Shown: in pieces, positions 55,268 to 63,391 of the stretch | Layout: the number at the start of each line of letters is the position of its first letter | Numbering within the stretch: the first letter of the stretch is position 1 | Assembly: GCA_020636435.1 (NCBI GenBank) | Contig: JACJXX010000001.1 | Span: 2,001,001-2,065,000 of the forward strand | Origin: Lewinellaceae bacterium | GTDB lineage: Bacteria > Bacteroidota > Bacteroidia > Chitinophagales > Saprospiraceae | Length of the DNA stretch: 64,000 bases | Direction: 5' to 3' | The notes under the pieces: generated by a model | Told to the model about the DNA's origin: nothing | The model's input: the letters and a program-made list of their open reading frames with translations, nothing else | The model's database searches: none | Translations under genes and position numbers: made by a program

Positions 55268-55315
55268 GAGGGTTATATTGCTGGATGGTTATATTGCTGG
55301 ATGGTTATATTGTTG
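55268..55315. repeat. tandem array of 16-bp units
   Basis: About three units TTATATTGCTGGATGG (16 bp). Shares the GGATGG words with the array at 8089 and lies just after the palindromic element. Confidence 0.7.
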
Positions 55316-55388
55316 CATTGTTTCAGGGGCAGATCGTTATAAACACAATCGTTATTTTTATAATCATTATAAATGTAACGGCCATTCC

Positions 55389-56252
55389 TTACTTCAGGTC
55401 AAACTTCTCCCCTGGCAACAAAATGCTCAACTCCAGCCCTCGCCCGCCCAACAGGCCGTTTTCCTTTTTGCCGGTTCCCCCGGGGTTTCGCAACAAGATC
55501 ACCTGAGAATCCCCAACGACAGTTGCGCTATTGCCTTCTACGAGGATCGCGGTCGACTCGTCGATGCCGATGCATGCCTGGCCGGGATGCTCCAGCGCGG
55601 CGCTCATCAGGCGGTTCATGCGCATCCGGTAGATGAAGTGCTGGTCGACGATGGCGTTGGGCAACAGGCCCAGGCCTTCCTTCATTTCAATGTTTTCCGC
55701 TTCGATGGTGCGAAAATCGCCGGTGTAGTCGGGATGCTTGTATTCATTGCCGGTGATCATCCGGCGGCTCATCACGGCGGCCCCGGCGCTGGTGCCGGCA
55801 ATGGTGGCGCCCTTGCGGTAGGCCTCATGGATAGCCTCGTACACCGGGCTGCCCAGCACAACGTCCATAAAGCGGTTCTGGTCGCCGCCGGCGATGTAGA
55901 CCAGGCGGGCGCCGCGCAGGGAGTCGATGGCGGCCTTGGGATAGCTGCCTTTTTCAAAATTGCAGGCCCGGAATTTCGCCGCCGGCAGGCCCAGTTCGAC
56001 AAACTGCCGGATGCCGTAATAGGCGGCCGAATCCGGCTCGCCGCTGGCCATGGGCAGGATGATGGCATAGCCGGCGGTGTCAAGCCCGGCGGCGGCCACC
56101 ATAGCCTGCACCAACGCCGGCGGGCGCTTGCCCCCGCCGATGATGAACAGCTTGCCGGCCGGCGCCGAAGCATATTGCAGAGAAATGCCGGCCTGGCTGA
56201 AACCATTCAAAGAAAGCAGCGGTAAAAGAAGGAGAGCGTAAAAAAATTTCAT
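55389..56252 (-). CDS. cyanophycinase-like S51 serine peptidase
   Basis: The signal peptide MKFFYALLLLPLLSLNGFSQ is followed by the S51 fold: GKLFIIGGGKRPP, AGGDQNRF, nucleophile Ser155 in GTSAGAAVM and His205 in DQHF. Length is 287. Cyanophycinases hydrolyse cyanophycin to beta-Asp-Arg dipeptides; extracellular forms are known. It may equally act on other Asp peptides. The neighbours do not point to a pathway. Confidence 0.85.
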   Translation of the reverse strand: MKFFYALLLLPLLSLNGFSQAGISLQYASAPAGKLFIIGGGKRPPALVQAMVAAAGLDTAGYAIILPMASGEPDSAAYYGIRQFVELGLPAAKFRACNFEKGSYPKAAIDSLRGARLVYIAGGDQNRFMDVVLGSPVYEAIHEAYRKGATIAGTSAGAAVMSRRMITGNEYKHPDYTGDFRTIEAENIEMKEGLGLLPNAIVDQHFIYRMRMNRLMSAALEHPGQACIGIDESTAILVEGNSATVVGDSQVILLRNPGGTGKKENGLLGGRGLELSILLPGEKFDLK

Positions 56253-56379
56253 CGGTCAAATGTTTGTTTAAAAATAATCGGGAAGAGCGCTGCGCAGGCA
56301 GGCCAACGCTTTGCCGTTGCCGGATTCGCCACGCCCGAGTTTCCTTTAAGCAACGAATCCGGCAACAAACTCACCAGAT

Positions 56380-56411
56380 TGCTGACAAGTTAGGGAAAAA
56401 GTATATTTTTG
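56380..56411 (+). promoter_or_regulatory. promoter of the parA operon
   Basis: TTG at 56380-56382, 21 bases, TATTTTTG at 56404-56411 (fits TAnnTTTG), 75 bases before the ParA start at 56486. Confidence 0.5.
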
Positions 56412-56485
56412 CTAACATCCTGGGCATTCCTGGCGATTATTGCTTAATTTAAGCCACATTCTTGCAAAGCCATCAAAGTATCGAT

Positions 56486-57265
56486 ATGGGAAAAGTCATT
56501 TCATTACTCAACCATAAAGGAGGGGTTGGAAAGACCACAAGCGTAATAAACATCGGCGCAGCCATGGTGGAGCTGGGCAAAAAATCCCTGCTCATCGACC
56601 TGGATCCCCAGGCGAACCTCACCCTTTCGCTGGGCGCTGCCCGCCCGCCGCAGACCATCTACGAGGCGCTGCGCGGCGAATCGGAACTGATCCCGCTGCC
56701 GGTGAAGGAGAACCTCGACGTCATCGTTTCCACTCTCGACCTCTCCGGCGCCGAAATGGAATTGATCAACGAAGCCGGGCGGGAGTTCATCCTCCGGGAG
56801 TTGCTGGCGCCCCTCAGGGAGGAGTACGATTTTATCATCATCGACTGCCCGCCTTCTCTGGGCCTGCTCACCCTCAACGCCCTGACCAGCAGCGACTACG
56901 TGATGATCCCGCTGCAAACCGAATTCCTGGCCCTGCAGGGGTTGGCCAAGATCAAACAGGTCATACAAAAGGTGAAGCTGCGCCTCAATAAGAACCTGCA
57001 GATCGGCGGGGTGATCGCCACCATGTACGACAGCCGCAAAGTGCTCAACCGCGACGTGGTGGAAACCATCAAAAAATATTTCGGCGACCTGGTTTTCGAA
57101 ACCATGATCCGCGACAACGTCGCCCTGGCCGAAGCCCCCTCCCAACGCAAAGACATCTTCGCCTACAGCCGCAACAGCGCCGGGGCGGAGGATTATCTGA
57201 GCCTTTGTAAGGAGATATTGGTGAGGGTGGAAAAATTTGAAAGAATGGCGGTTCGGAAGGAATAA
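56486..57265 (+). CDS. ParA/Soj family partition ATPase
   Basis: The ATG at 56486 gives 259 residues. It has the deviant Walker A KGGVGKTT near the N-terminus (residues 11-18), the Walker B-like DFIIIDCPPSLG and the ADP-switch region LQTEFLALQGL of the chromosomal ParA/Soj type. It likely moves DNA or cargo on the nucleoid. A small RHH-like protein follows 4 bases later, replacing the usual ParB, so the pair may be a partition or positioning module. Confidence 0.9.
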   Translation: MGKVISLLNHKGGVGKTTSVINIGAAMVELGKKSLLIDLDPQANLTLSLGAARPPQTIYEALRGESELIPLPVKENLDVIVSTLDLSGAEMELINEAGREFILRELLAPLREEYDFIIIDCPPSLGLLTLNALTSSDYVMIPLQTEFLALQGLAKIKQVIQKVKLRLNKNLQIGGVIATMYDSRKVLNRDVVETIKKYFGDLVFETMIRDNVALAEAPSQRKDIFAYSRNSAGAEDYLSLCKEILVRVEKFERMAVRKE

Positions 57266-57268
57266 ACT

Positions 57269-57763
57269 ATGAGCAAAAAAAGATTCACAGAAGGCCTGGA
57301 AAGCTTATTCGGAGAGGCTGCTGAAGACACCCTTCAGGAGAGCAGCCCCTTATTGTCCAGGACGGGGAAGCAGAAAAAGACGGGCGAAGAAAGCGGCAAG
57401 CGTTCTTCCGGCAAAGATTTTTCTTCCGACCTGCAGGCCTTTCTGGAGAATGCCTTTGAGGAAAGCGTAGAAGAACAACTGGAGCAACGCAAACAGAAGC
57501 GCACGCCCATATCCGGCAGCGCCCAGGTGAAGAAGCGCCACCGCAAACCCCTCAGCGGGCTCGACGCCCTCATCCGCAGCACAGTGGAACCCGATAGTTT
57601 CCACCTGGACCAAAAATCCTCCAAGCGCATCACCCTCACTTTCGACCCCGACAAGCTGGAAAAGCTCAAGGCCATCGCCCGCCGGGAACGCACTTACCTG
57701 CGCGACATCATCGACGAGATCGTGGCGGAATACCTCAATGAGTACGAGGCTAAGAAGAAATAA
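57269..57763 (+). CDS. small DNA-binding-like partner of ParA
   Basis: 164 residues: an acidic/disordered N-terminus (SLFGEAAEDTLQESSPLL) and a basic linker, then SKRITLTFDPDKLEKLKAIARRERTYLRDIIDEIVAEYL, which has the ribbon-helix-helix pattern. It begins 4 bases after parA, so is presumably co-transcribed and could be the centromere-binding partner. Many plasmid and chromosomal ParA systems use such a protein instead of ParB. I cannot name a family with certainty. Confidence 0.6.
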   Translation: MSKKRFTEGLESLFGEAAEDTLQESSPLLSRTGKQKKTGEESGKRSSGKDFSSDLQAFLENAFEESVEEQLEQRKQKRTPISGSAQVKKRHRKPLSGLDALIRSTVEPDSFHLDQKSSKRITLTFDPDKLEKLKAIARRERTYLRDIIDEIVAEYLNEYEAKKK

Positions 57764-57778
57764 GCCCAACCCTTTCCT

Positions 57779-59974
57779 ATGCTCGACCGATTTCCACATT
57801 ACTTCCAACTGGACTTTATGGACTGTGGCCCAGCCAGCCTGAGAATGGTTGCTAAGTATTATGGAAAAGACTACTCGCTTCAGTACCTCCGCGAACAGAG
57901 TTACATCGACCGCGAAGGGGTTTCCCTGAAAGGGATCATCGAAGCGGCCGAACACATCGGCCTGCGCAGCCTGCCGGTCAAACTGCCCTTCGACGGCAAA
58001 AGCCAGGGGCAGGCTTTCCTGGTGGACGCCCCTTTGCCCTGCATCGTCCACTGGCGGCAGAACCACTTCCTGGTGGTTTATAAGATCAGCAAAAAATATG
58101 TATGGGTTGCCGACCCGGCGGCGGGAAAATTCAAGCTGGACCACGAAACCTTCCGCCAGAACTGGCAGGGCGACGGAGAATATGGCATCGGGCTACTGCT
58201 GGAGCCTACTCCCGCATTCTACGACAAGGGGCAGGAAGGGCGCCACAGCATGAATTACTTATTCCTGGCCACCTACCTGAGGCCTTACCGGAGGTATTTT
58301 GTGCAACTGCTGCTGGGGCTCCTGCTGGGCAGCGTTTTCCAGCTGATCTTCCCCTTTCTCACTCAGGCGATCGTGGATACGGGTATTCAAAACCAGAACA
58401 TCGGGTTCATCTACCTCATCCTGATCGCCCAACTGATGTTGTTCCTGGGGCAAACCACCGTCACCATCATTCAAAACTGGCTGTTGCTCCACATCGGCAC
58501 CCGGATCAACGTTTCTCTGATCTCCGATTTTCTAACGAAGCTGATGAAACTGCCCATCGGTTACTTCGACGCCAAAATGGTGGGCGACCTGATGCAGCGC
58601 ATATCCGACCAAAAGCGCATCGAAGCCTTCCTGACCAATTCTACTCTCCAGTTTGTCTTTTCCGTATTTACCCTCATCGTTTTGGGCCTGGTCCTGCTGC
58701 TCTACGATTTCCGCATCTTCGCCATATTCCTGGTGGCCAGTATATTATACATCATCTGGATACTGGTATTCCTGAGGCGGCGCAAGGAAATAGATTACGC
58801 CCGTTTCCAGGAATTATCCGCCCATCAGGCCACGCTGATCGAACTCATTCAGGGCATGCAGGAGATCAAACTGCAGAACAGCGGCCGCAAACGGCGCTGG
58901 TTGTGGTCGGACATACAGGCCCGGCTGTTTGGCATCAACCTGAAATCGCTGGCCATTGACCAGTATCAGAACGCCGGCACCTCTTTTATCAGCCAGCTCA
59001 AGGACATCCTAATCACTTTCCTGACCGCCAGGCTGGTCATTGACGGCGAGATCACCCTGGGCATGATGCTGGCCGTGCAGTTCATCATCGGCCAGTTGAA
59101 CGTGCCCCTGCGGCAAATGATCGCCTTTTTCCAAACCGGGCAAGACGCCAAGCTCAGCCTGGAGCGCCTCTGGGAAGTGCAGAATATGAAGGCGGAAGAG
59201 GAAGACAACGCGTTTAAAGCCACCGAACTGCCGCAGGGCAGGGAGATCAGGATCGAAGGCCTCAGCTTCCAGTACAACAAGCTGGCCGATTTCGTGCTCA
59301 AAGACATCAACCTGACGATTCCCGAGGGCCAGGTCACCGCTATTGTAGGAACCAGCGGGAGCGGGAAAACTACCCTGGTCAAACTGTTGCTGGGCTTTTA
59401 CCCACCCACCGGCGGAAGCATCGCGGTGGGCAACCTGCCCCTTGCCAATATTGATAAAACCTACTGGCGCAGCCAGTGCGGCGCTGTCATGCAGGACGGG
59501 TTTATCTTTTCGGATACCATCGCCAACAACATCGCGGAAAGCGCTGAACAGGTGGACAAAGCCCGGCTCGTCCGGTCCGTGGAAACGGCCAACATCCGGG
59601 AATTCATCGAGTCGCTGCCGCTGAGCTACAACACCATGATCGGCGCCAGGGGCAACGGCATCAGCCAGGGGCAGCGCCAGCGCCTGCTCATTGCCCGGGC
59701 CGTTTACAAAAACCCTGAATTTTTATTTTTCGACGAAGCGACCAACGCCCTGGACGCCCAGAACGAAAAGGCCATCGTGCAGAACCTGGAAAAGTTCTTC
59801 GAAGGGAAAACCGTGGTGGTGGTGGCTCACCGGCTCAGTACCGTGAAAAACGCGAACCAGATCGTGGTGCTGGAGAAGGGGGAGCTGGTGGAAAAGGGGA
59901 CGCATCAGGAATTGGTGAAAAATAAAGGCGTATATTATAACCTGATAAAGGACCAGTTGGAATTGGGGGGGTAG
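57779..59974 (+). CDS. C39-peptidase ABC exporter
   Basis: 731 residues with three domains. The N-terminal C39 peptidase (1-130) has Cys16 (DCGPASLRM), His96 (NHFLVV) and Asp112 (VADPAAGK). The membrane domain has six helices, and the ABC domain has Walker A GTSGSGKTT, signature ISQGQRQR, Walker B FLFFDEATN and switch His (VAHRLS). These cut a double-glycine leader and export the peptide. No precursor peptide gene was found nearby. The HlyD-type adaptor follows after 300 bases. It lies 16 bases after the preceding gene, so the operon may include parA. Confidence 0.93.
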   Translation: MLDRFPHYFQLDFMDCGPASLRMVAKYYGKDYSLQYLREQSYIDREGVSLKGIIEAAEHIGLRSLPVKLPFDGKSQGQAFLVDAPLPCIVHWRQNHFLVVYKISKKYVWVADPAAGKFKLDHETFRQNWQGDGEYGIGLLLEPTPAFYDKGQEGRHSMNYLFLATYLRPYRRYFVQLLLGLLLGSVFQLIFPFLTQAIVDTGIQNQNIGFIYLILIAQLMLFLGQTTVTIIQNWLLLHIGTRINVSLISDFLTKLMKLPIGYFDAKMVGDLMQRISDQKRIEAFLTNSTLQFVFSVFTLIVLGLVLLLYDFRIFAIFLVASILYIIWILVFLRRRKEIDYARFQELSAHQATLIELIQGMQEIKLQNSGRKRRWLWSDIQARLFGINLKSLAIDQYQNAGTSFISQLKDILITFLTARLVIDGEITLGMMLAVQFIIGQLNVPLRQMIAFFQTGQDAKLSLERLWEVQNMKAEEEDNAFKATELPQGREIRIEGLSFQYNKLADFVLKDINLTIPEGQVTAIVGTSGSGKTTLVKLLLGFYPPTGGSIAVGNLPLANIDKTYWRSQCGAVMQDGFIFSDTIANNIAESAEQVDKARLVRSVETANIREFIESLPLSYNTMIGARGNGISQGQRQRLLIARAVYKNPEFLFFDEATNALDAQNEKAIVQNLEKFFEGKTVVVVAHRLSTVKNANQIVVLEKGELVEKGTHQELVKNKGVYYNLIKDQLELGG

Positions 59975-60272
59975 AGGGTGGACGGTGGACGGCGGACGGC
60001 AGGATAGAAATAATTCGCAAAACGTATTGATTATATTGACACGGAAACTTTTGAGAATTTAGAGAATAAAACTGAAAAAATAAGGGCTTCTCTAAAAAAG
60101 CTCATCAAGGCCCGGGGAGTGTTCAACGTTCTGTGTCCGAAGTTCGAAGTCACGTCTTAGAAGCCTGGTTTTCAGGATAACTTTGAACGCCGAACACCAA
60201 ACTTTGAACAGTCCCAAGGCCCGAAGCTGATGGCCGTCCGCCGTGACCCCGTCCGCCGTAAAAAAATAGCCT

Positions 60273-61592
60273 ATGCCCGAAACAAGCCCCTACTCTAGCC
60301 CCAACGATATCCCGCTCAACACCGATCGGGAGGACATCCAGCGCATCCTCGGCCACCCGCCGGGATGGTCCCTGCGTTGGGGCATTACGGCCGTTTTTAT
60401 AGCCACTGTTCTGTTGATGGCGATGGCGTGGCTAATCAAATACCCTGATGTCATTAATGCCAGAGTCGTAATAGTGACCGAGTCTCCCCCGGTTCGCGTT
60501 TTTGCCCGAGGCAATGGCAAGATCAGCCGGTTGCTGGTGGAGAACAAACAGCCAGTAGAGGAAGGACAGGTCATTGCTGTCCTGGAAAACACTGCCGAAC
60601 TGGAAGATGTACGGCAACTGGAAGAACTGGCCGGCCGGCTGGAAGGCACTTTACAACCGGAAAAATTATTGGATATCCAACTTCCCGAAGGGCTCATCCT
60701 GGGCGAGCTCCAAAGCACCTACGCCAACTATCTACAGGCCGTCAACGATTTTCAATTTTTCGAACTCCAGCAGGGCGTCTTTGCCCGGATTGCTTCCCTG
60801 AAGCAGCAGATCGAGTACTTGGAGGGGTTGAACACTGCTTTGGAGCAGCAGGAAGAGACGCTCGTTCGCGAAGTAGAGATCGCCCAAAGGAGTTTTGAAC
60901 GCAACAAAGGCCTATTGCAATCGGGCGCTATCAGCCAGTTGGAACTCGAGCAATCCGAGACCAACTACCTCCAGTACCGCCGCCAGTTGGAGAGCCTCCA
61001 ATCCCAGGAGCTGAACAACAAGTTGCAGGCCGAGCAGTTCCAATCCCAGATCATCAACCTCCGGCAGGGCAGGGCCGAGGCAAGCATGCAGAAATGGCTG
61101 GCTACCCGGGAAATCCTGGGCCGGCTAAAAAGCGAACTAAGCCTGTGGAAACAAACCTACCTGATCACCAGCCCCATCGCCGGCCGGGTTTCCCTCAACC
61201 GGGTTTGGAGCCCGCAGCAATTCGTTCAGGCCAATGAAGAGGTGGCTACTGTAGTGCCCGGTGCCGGCGCCGGCGAAATTGTCGGCAAAGCCCTCCTGCC
61301 CACCTTCAACTCCGGCAAAGTACAACCGGGGCAGCGCGCCAACATCCGGCTGGACGGCTACCCTTACCAGGAATTCGGCGTCCTGCAGGGCCAGGTAACC
61401 AACATCGCCCTGGTGCCCGACCAGGAAACCTACCTGCTGGAGATCGCCCTGCCCGACAGCCTCGTCACTACTTACCACCGTAGCATCCCTTTCGCTCAGG
61501 AACTGCCGGGCCAGGCTCGCATCGTCACCGAGGACCGGCGGATTTTGGAGCGGGTGTTTGACCAGTTGGTTAGTTTGGTAAAAAACAACTAG
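60273..61592 (+). CDS. HlyD-family secretion adaptor
   Basis: 439 residues with a single N-terminal membrane helix (WGITAVFIATVLLMAMAWLI). The lipoyl half-motif has the sequence RLLVENKQPVEEGQVIAVLE. A long coiled coil (about 150-300) is followed by a second lipoyl half at ITSPIAGRVSLNRVWSPQQFV and the barrel-like C-terminus with the HlyD signature region (GQRANIRLDGYPYQEFG). It bridges the ABC exporter to an outer-membrane channel, which is not in the window. The start is preceded by about 300 non-coding bases (59975-60272). Confidence 0.92.
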   Translation: MPETSPYSSPNDIPLNTDREDIQRILGHPPGWSLRWGITAVFIATVLLMAMAWLIKYPDVINARVVIVTESPPVRVFARGNGKISRLLVENKQPVEEGQVIAVLENTAELEDVRQLEELAGRLEGTLQPEKLLDIQLPEGLILGELQSTYANYLQAVNDFQFFELQQGVFARIASLKQQIEYLEGLNTALEQQEETLVREVEIAQRSFERNKGLLQSGAISQLELEQSETNYLQYRRQLESLQSQELNNKLQAEQFQSQIINLRQGRAEASMQKWLATREILGRLKSELSLWKQTYLITSPIAGRVSLNRVWSPQQFVQANEEVATVVPGAGAGEIVGKALLPTFNSGKVQPGQRANIRLDGYPYQEFGVLQGQVTNIALVPDQETYLLEIALPDSLVTTYHRSIPFAQELPGQARIVTEDRRILERVFDQLVSLVKNN

Positions 61593-61622
61593 TTGACCTT
61601 CAATCCATTACGACCTTCCGCG

Positions 61623-62133
61623 GTAGCTTCTCAATATATAGAATAAACCCTGTCATCCTTACAGGACTAAAACAACGCTAAACCCCATTTCCAGGGCCTC
61701 ATCCCGTTGGCAAACGGGAGCAACGGCCTTTCGTCCCTTCAGGCTACGGTTTACACACATCTTTACGAAATGTTGATATCCAGAGTCCCGGAGGGACGAA
61801 AGCTCGTTGCCAGGGCCACAGGCCCTGGTTTAAAAGCCAGGCAGCCAGAGAGTCCTGTAAGGACGACAGATTTGCGCGATGAGAACCCGGGAAAATTGCC
61901 CCACCGGGCCCCGAATCTGTCGCTCTTACAGAGCTCTCTTGGCTTCACATAGCTATCCAGGGCCTGGCGGCCCTGGCAAGGGGCTATCATCCCTACGGGA
62001 TTGAGACCAGGAGCCGCCGGGCAAAGCACTACAGTCCGGCGGCTGTCAGCCCACTGGAAAAACTGGCGTAAACTTATGTGTAAACCGTAGCCCTTCAGGA
62101 CTGGCAGCAAAACGACATTTATTGAGAAGTTAC
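61623..62133. mobile_element. MITE-like element, family B, 511 bp, with 8-bp target duplication
   Basis: Termini GTAGCTTCTCAATATAT / ATTTATTGAGAAGTTAC. Perfect direct repeats CTTCCGCG flank it (61615-61622 and 62134-62141). The interior is a chain of palindromic segments, including GGCCCTGGCAACGAGC-like stretches and an inner inverted repeat CTACGGTTTACACA / TGTGTAAACCGTAG. It has no gene and is related to 34655-34809. Confidence 0.8.
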
Positions 62134-62215
62134 CTTCCGCGATCTTTTCAGCCGCTAATTAGCGGCTGACGCCAGCCTGCTTTCTGTCCTGGTTTTCCCT
62201 GGCAGAACCCTGTAA

Positions 62216-62923
62216 TTTTATTCCGAATACCGGAAATCATTCTGGGGCACAGAAATCCATTATCGTTTCCGGACGTTTATTTTAACAGACCAGGATGTTG
62301 AAATGCTTCATGCATCTGATAATCTCTTCGGCCTGGTTATGGAAGTGGCCAGCAGGGAAATAGATGCTCATAAGCAGGATGATCTTCAACGCCTGTATGT
62401 AAAGACAGAACTAGTCCAAGCGGCACGAAATAACGGGTAATATTATGATACTGGAACTCTGCATTTAAGGGCTGGCGAAATCTCCCGTTATTTCGTTCTA
62501 GTCGCACTAGTTCGCTACCTATTTCAGAGAGGGGTCTCCAAAAGGAAAATCAGGCGTTTACTGTATTTTATTAAATACTACATCCGTTTTGACAAAGACG
62601 ATTTTTACTATAAATTTGAAGATGACATAGAGTCTATCACCAAATCCAGGAAAGCTATGGGTATTGAAGAAGCTATCCTACAGGAATTAAAAGAAAAAGG
62701 GCTGGCGGAAGGCCGGGAGCAGGGTTTAGAAGAGGGGCGGAAAAAAGGGCTAATGGAAGGACGTGAGGAAGGACGTGAAGAAGGACGTGAGGAAAGCATT
62801 CGCACCTTCATCACCCGCGCGTGGAAAAAAGGCATACCTGCCGAAGAAATTGCTGATCTCGTTGACCTCCCTATAGAAAAAGTAAAGCTCTTCATCGAAG
62901 AATTGGTGGAAGAAGATGAATAA
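62216..62923 (+). pseudogene. Rpn-family (PD-(D/E)XK) protein, truncated and interrupted
   Basis: The frame reads FWGTEIHYRFRTFILTDQDVEML, then DNLFGLVMEVASREID, which is the middle of Rpn recombination-promoting nuclease-like proteins. A 90-bp palindrome at 62416 interrupts the codons for KTELVRYLFQRG. The rest (LLYFIKYYIRFDKDD and a Glu/Gly/Arg-rich linker GREEGREEGREES before ITRAWKKGIPAEEIADL) is typical of the family C-terminus. The 5' nuclease core is missing, so it is inactive. Confidence 0.7.
62416..62505. repeat. 90-bp palindromic insertion in the Rpn gene
   Basis: Inner arms ACGAAATAACGGG / CCCGTTATTTCGT; flanked by ACTAGT at 62410-62415 and 62506-62511. Removal of the insertion and one ACTAGT restores the reading frame across KTELVRYLF. 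Confidence 0.75.
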
Positions 62924-62975
62924 CCTTTGGCTCAATATTTGCTCCACCCATTATTGAACCATTTCCATTCAAAGT

Positions 62976-63359
62976 ATGCCAGGCTGGCAGCGTTCTATAT
63001 CGACTGTTTTATTGAGGGCGGCCTTTGCCGTTTTCCTCCTATTGTCCCTTCCTCAAGTGAATGGGATGACGTTGGCTGCCAGATGGCAATTACCTCAAAC
63101 GCCGGCAGTGGAGCTGATCGACGAGGCGCCTCAGCCTGACAAGTTAATTTCCCTCCTCGTTTTATCAACTTATAACCCGGTAAGCCATTTCATTCCGGGC
63201 TTGCCTTCTTCCTCTAGAATTGCGTTTGTCCATAATAAACAGTTGCCCCAAACCTACTCGCAACAGCCAGAATGGCAGGCATCCTCCTCTCCTGCTGCCT
63301 TTATGGCTTTTTCTCGCCTTTCCCACAGCTATCCTGCCGAAGATGAGATAGGACACTGA
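62976..63359 (+). CDS. small secreted protein of unknown function
   Basis: 127 residues starting MPGWQRSISTVLLRAAFAVFLLLSLPQVNG, a clear signal peptide. The mature part (LIDEAPQPDKLISLLVLSTYNPVSHFIPGLPSSSRI) has no recognised domain. It precedes a SecA-like remnant by 30 bases. Position before secA recalls secM of enteric bacteria, but there is no sequence basis for a similar role. Confidence 0.5.
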   Translation: MPGWQRSISTVLLRAAFAVFLLLSLPQVNGMTLAARWQLPQTPAVELIDEAPQPDKLISLLVLSTYNPVSHFIPGLPSSSRIAFVHNKQLPQTYSQQPEWQASSSPAAFMAFSRLSHSYPAEDEIGH

Positions 63360-63391
63360 TCTTTTAAGATGGATTAGGATTCAATAGGATC

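Noticed and set aside
59975..60272. Peptide precursor gene next to the C39 exporter
   Set aside because: I looked for a short frame with a GG leader in the gaps around the exporter and found none.
62976..63359. SecM-like regulator before SecA
   Set aside because: There is no arrest motif and the SecA gene is a remnant; only position is suggestive.
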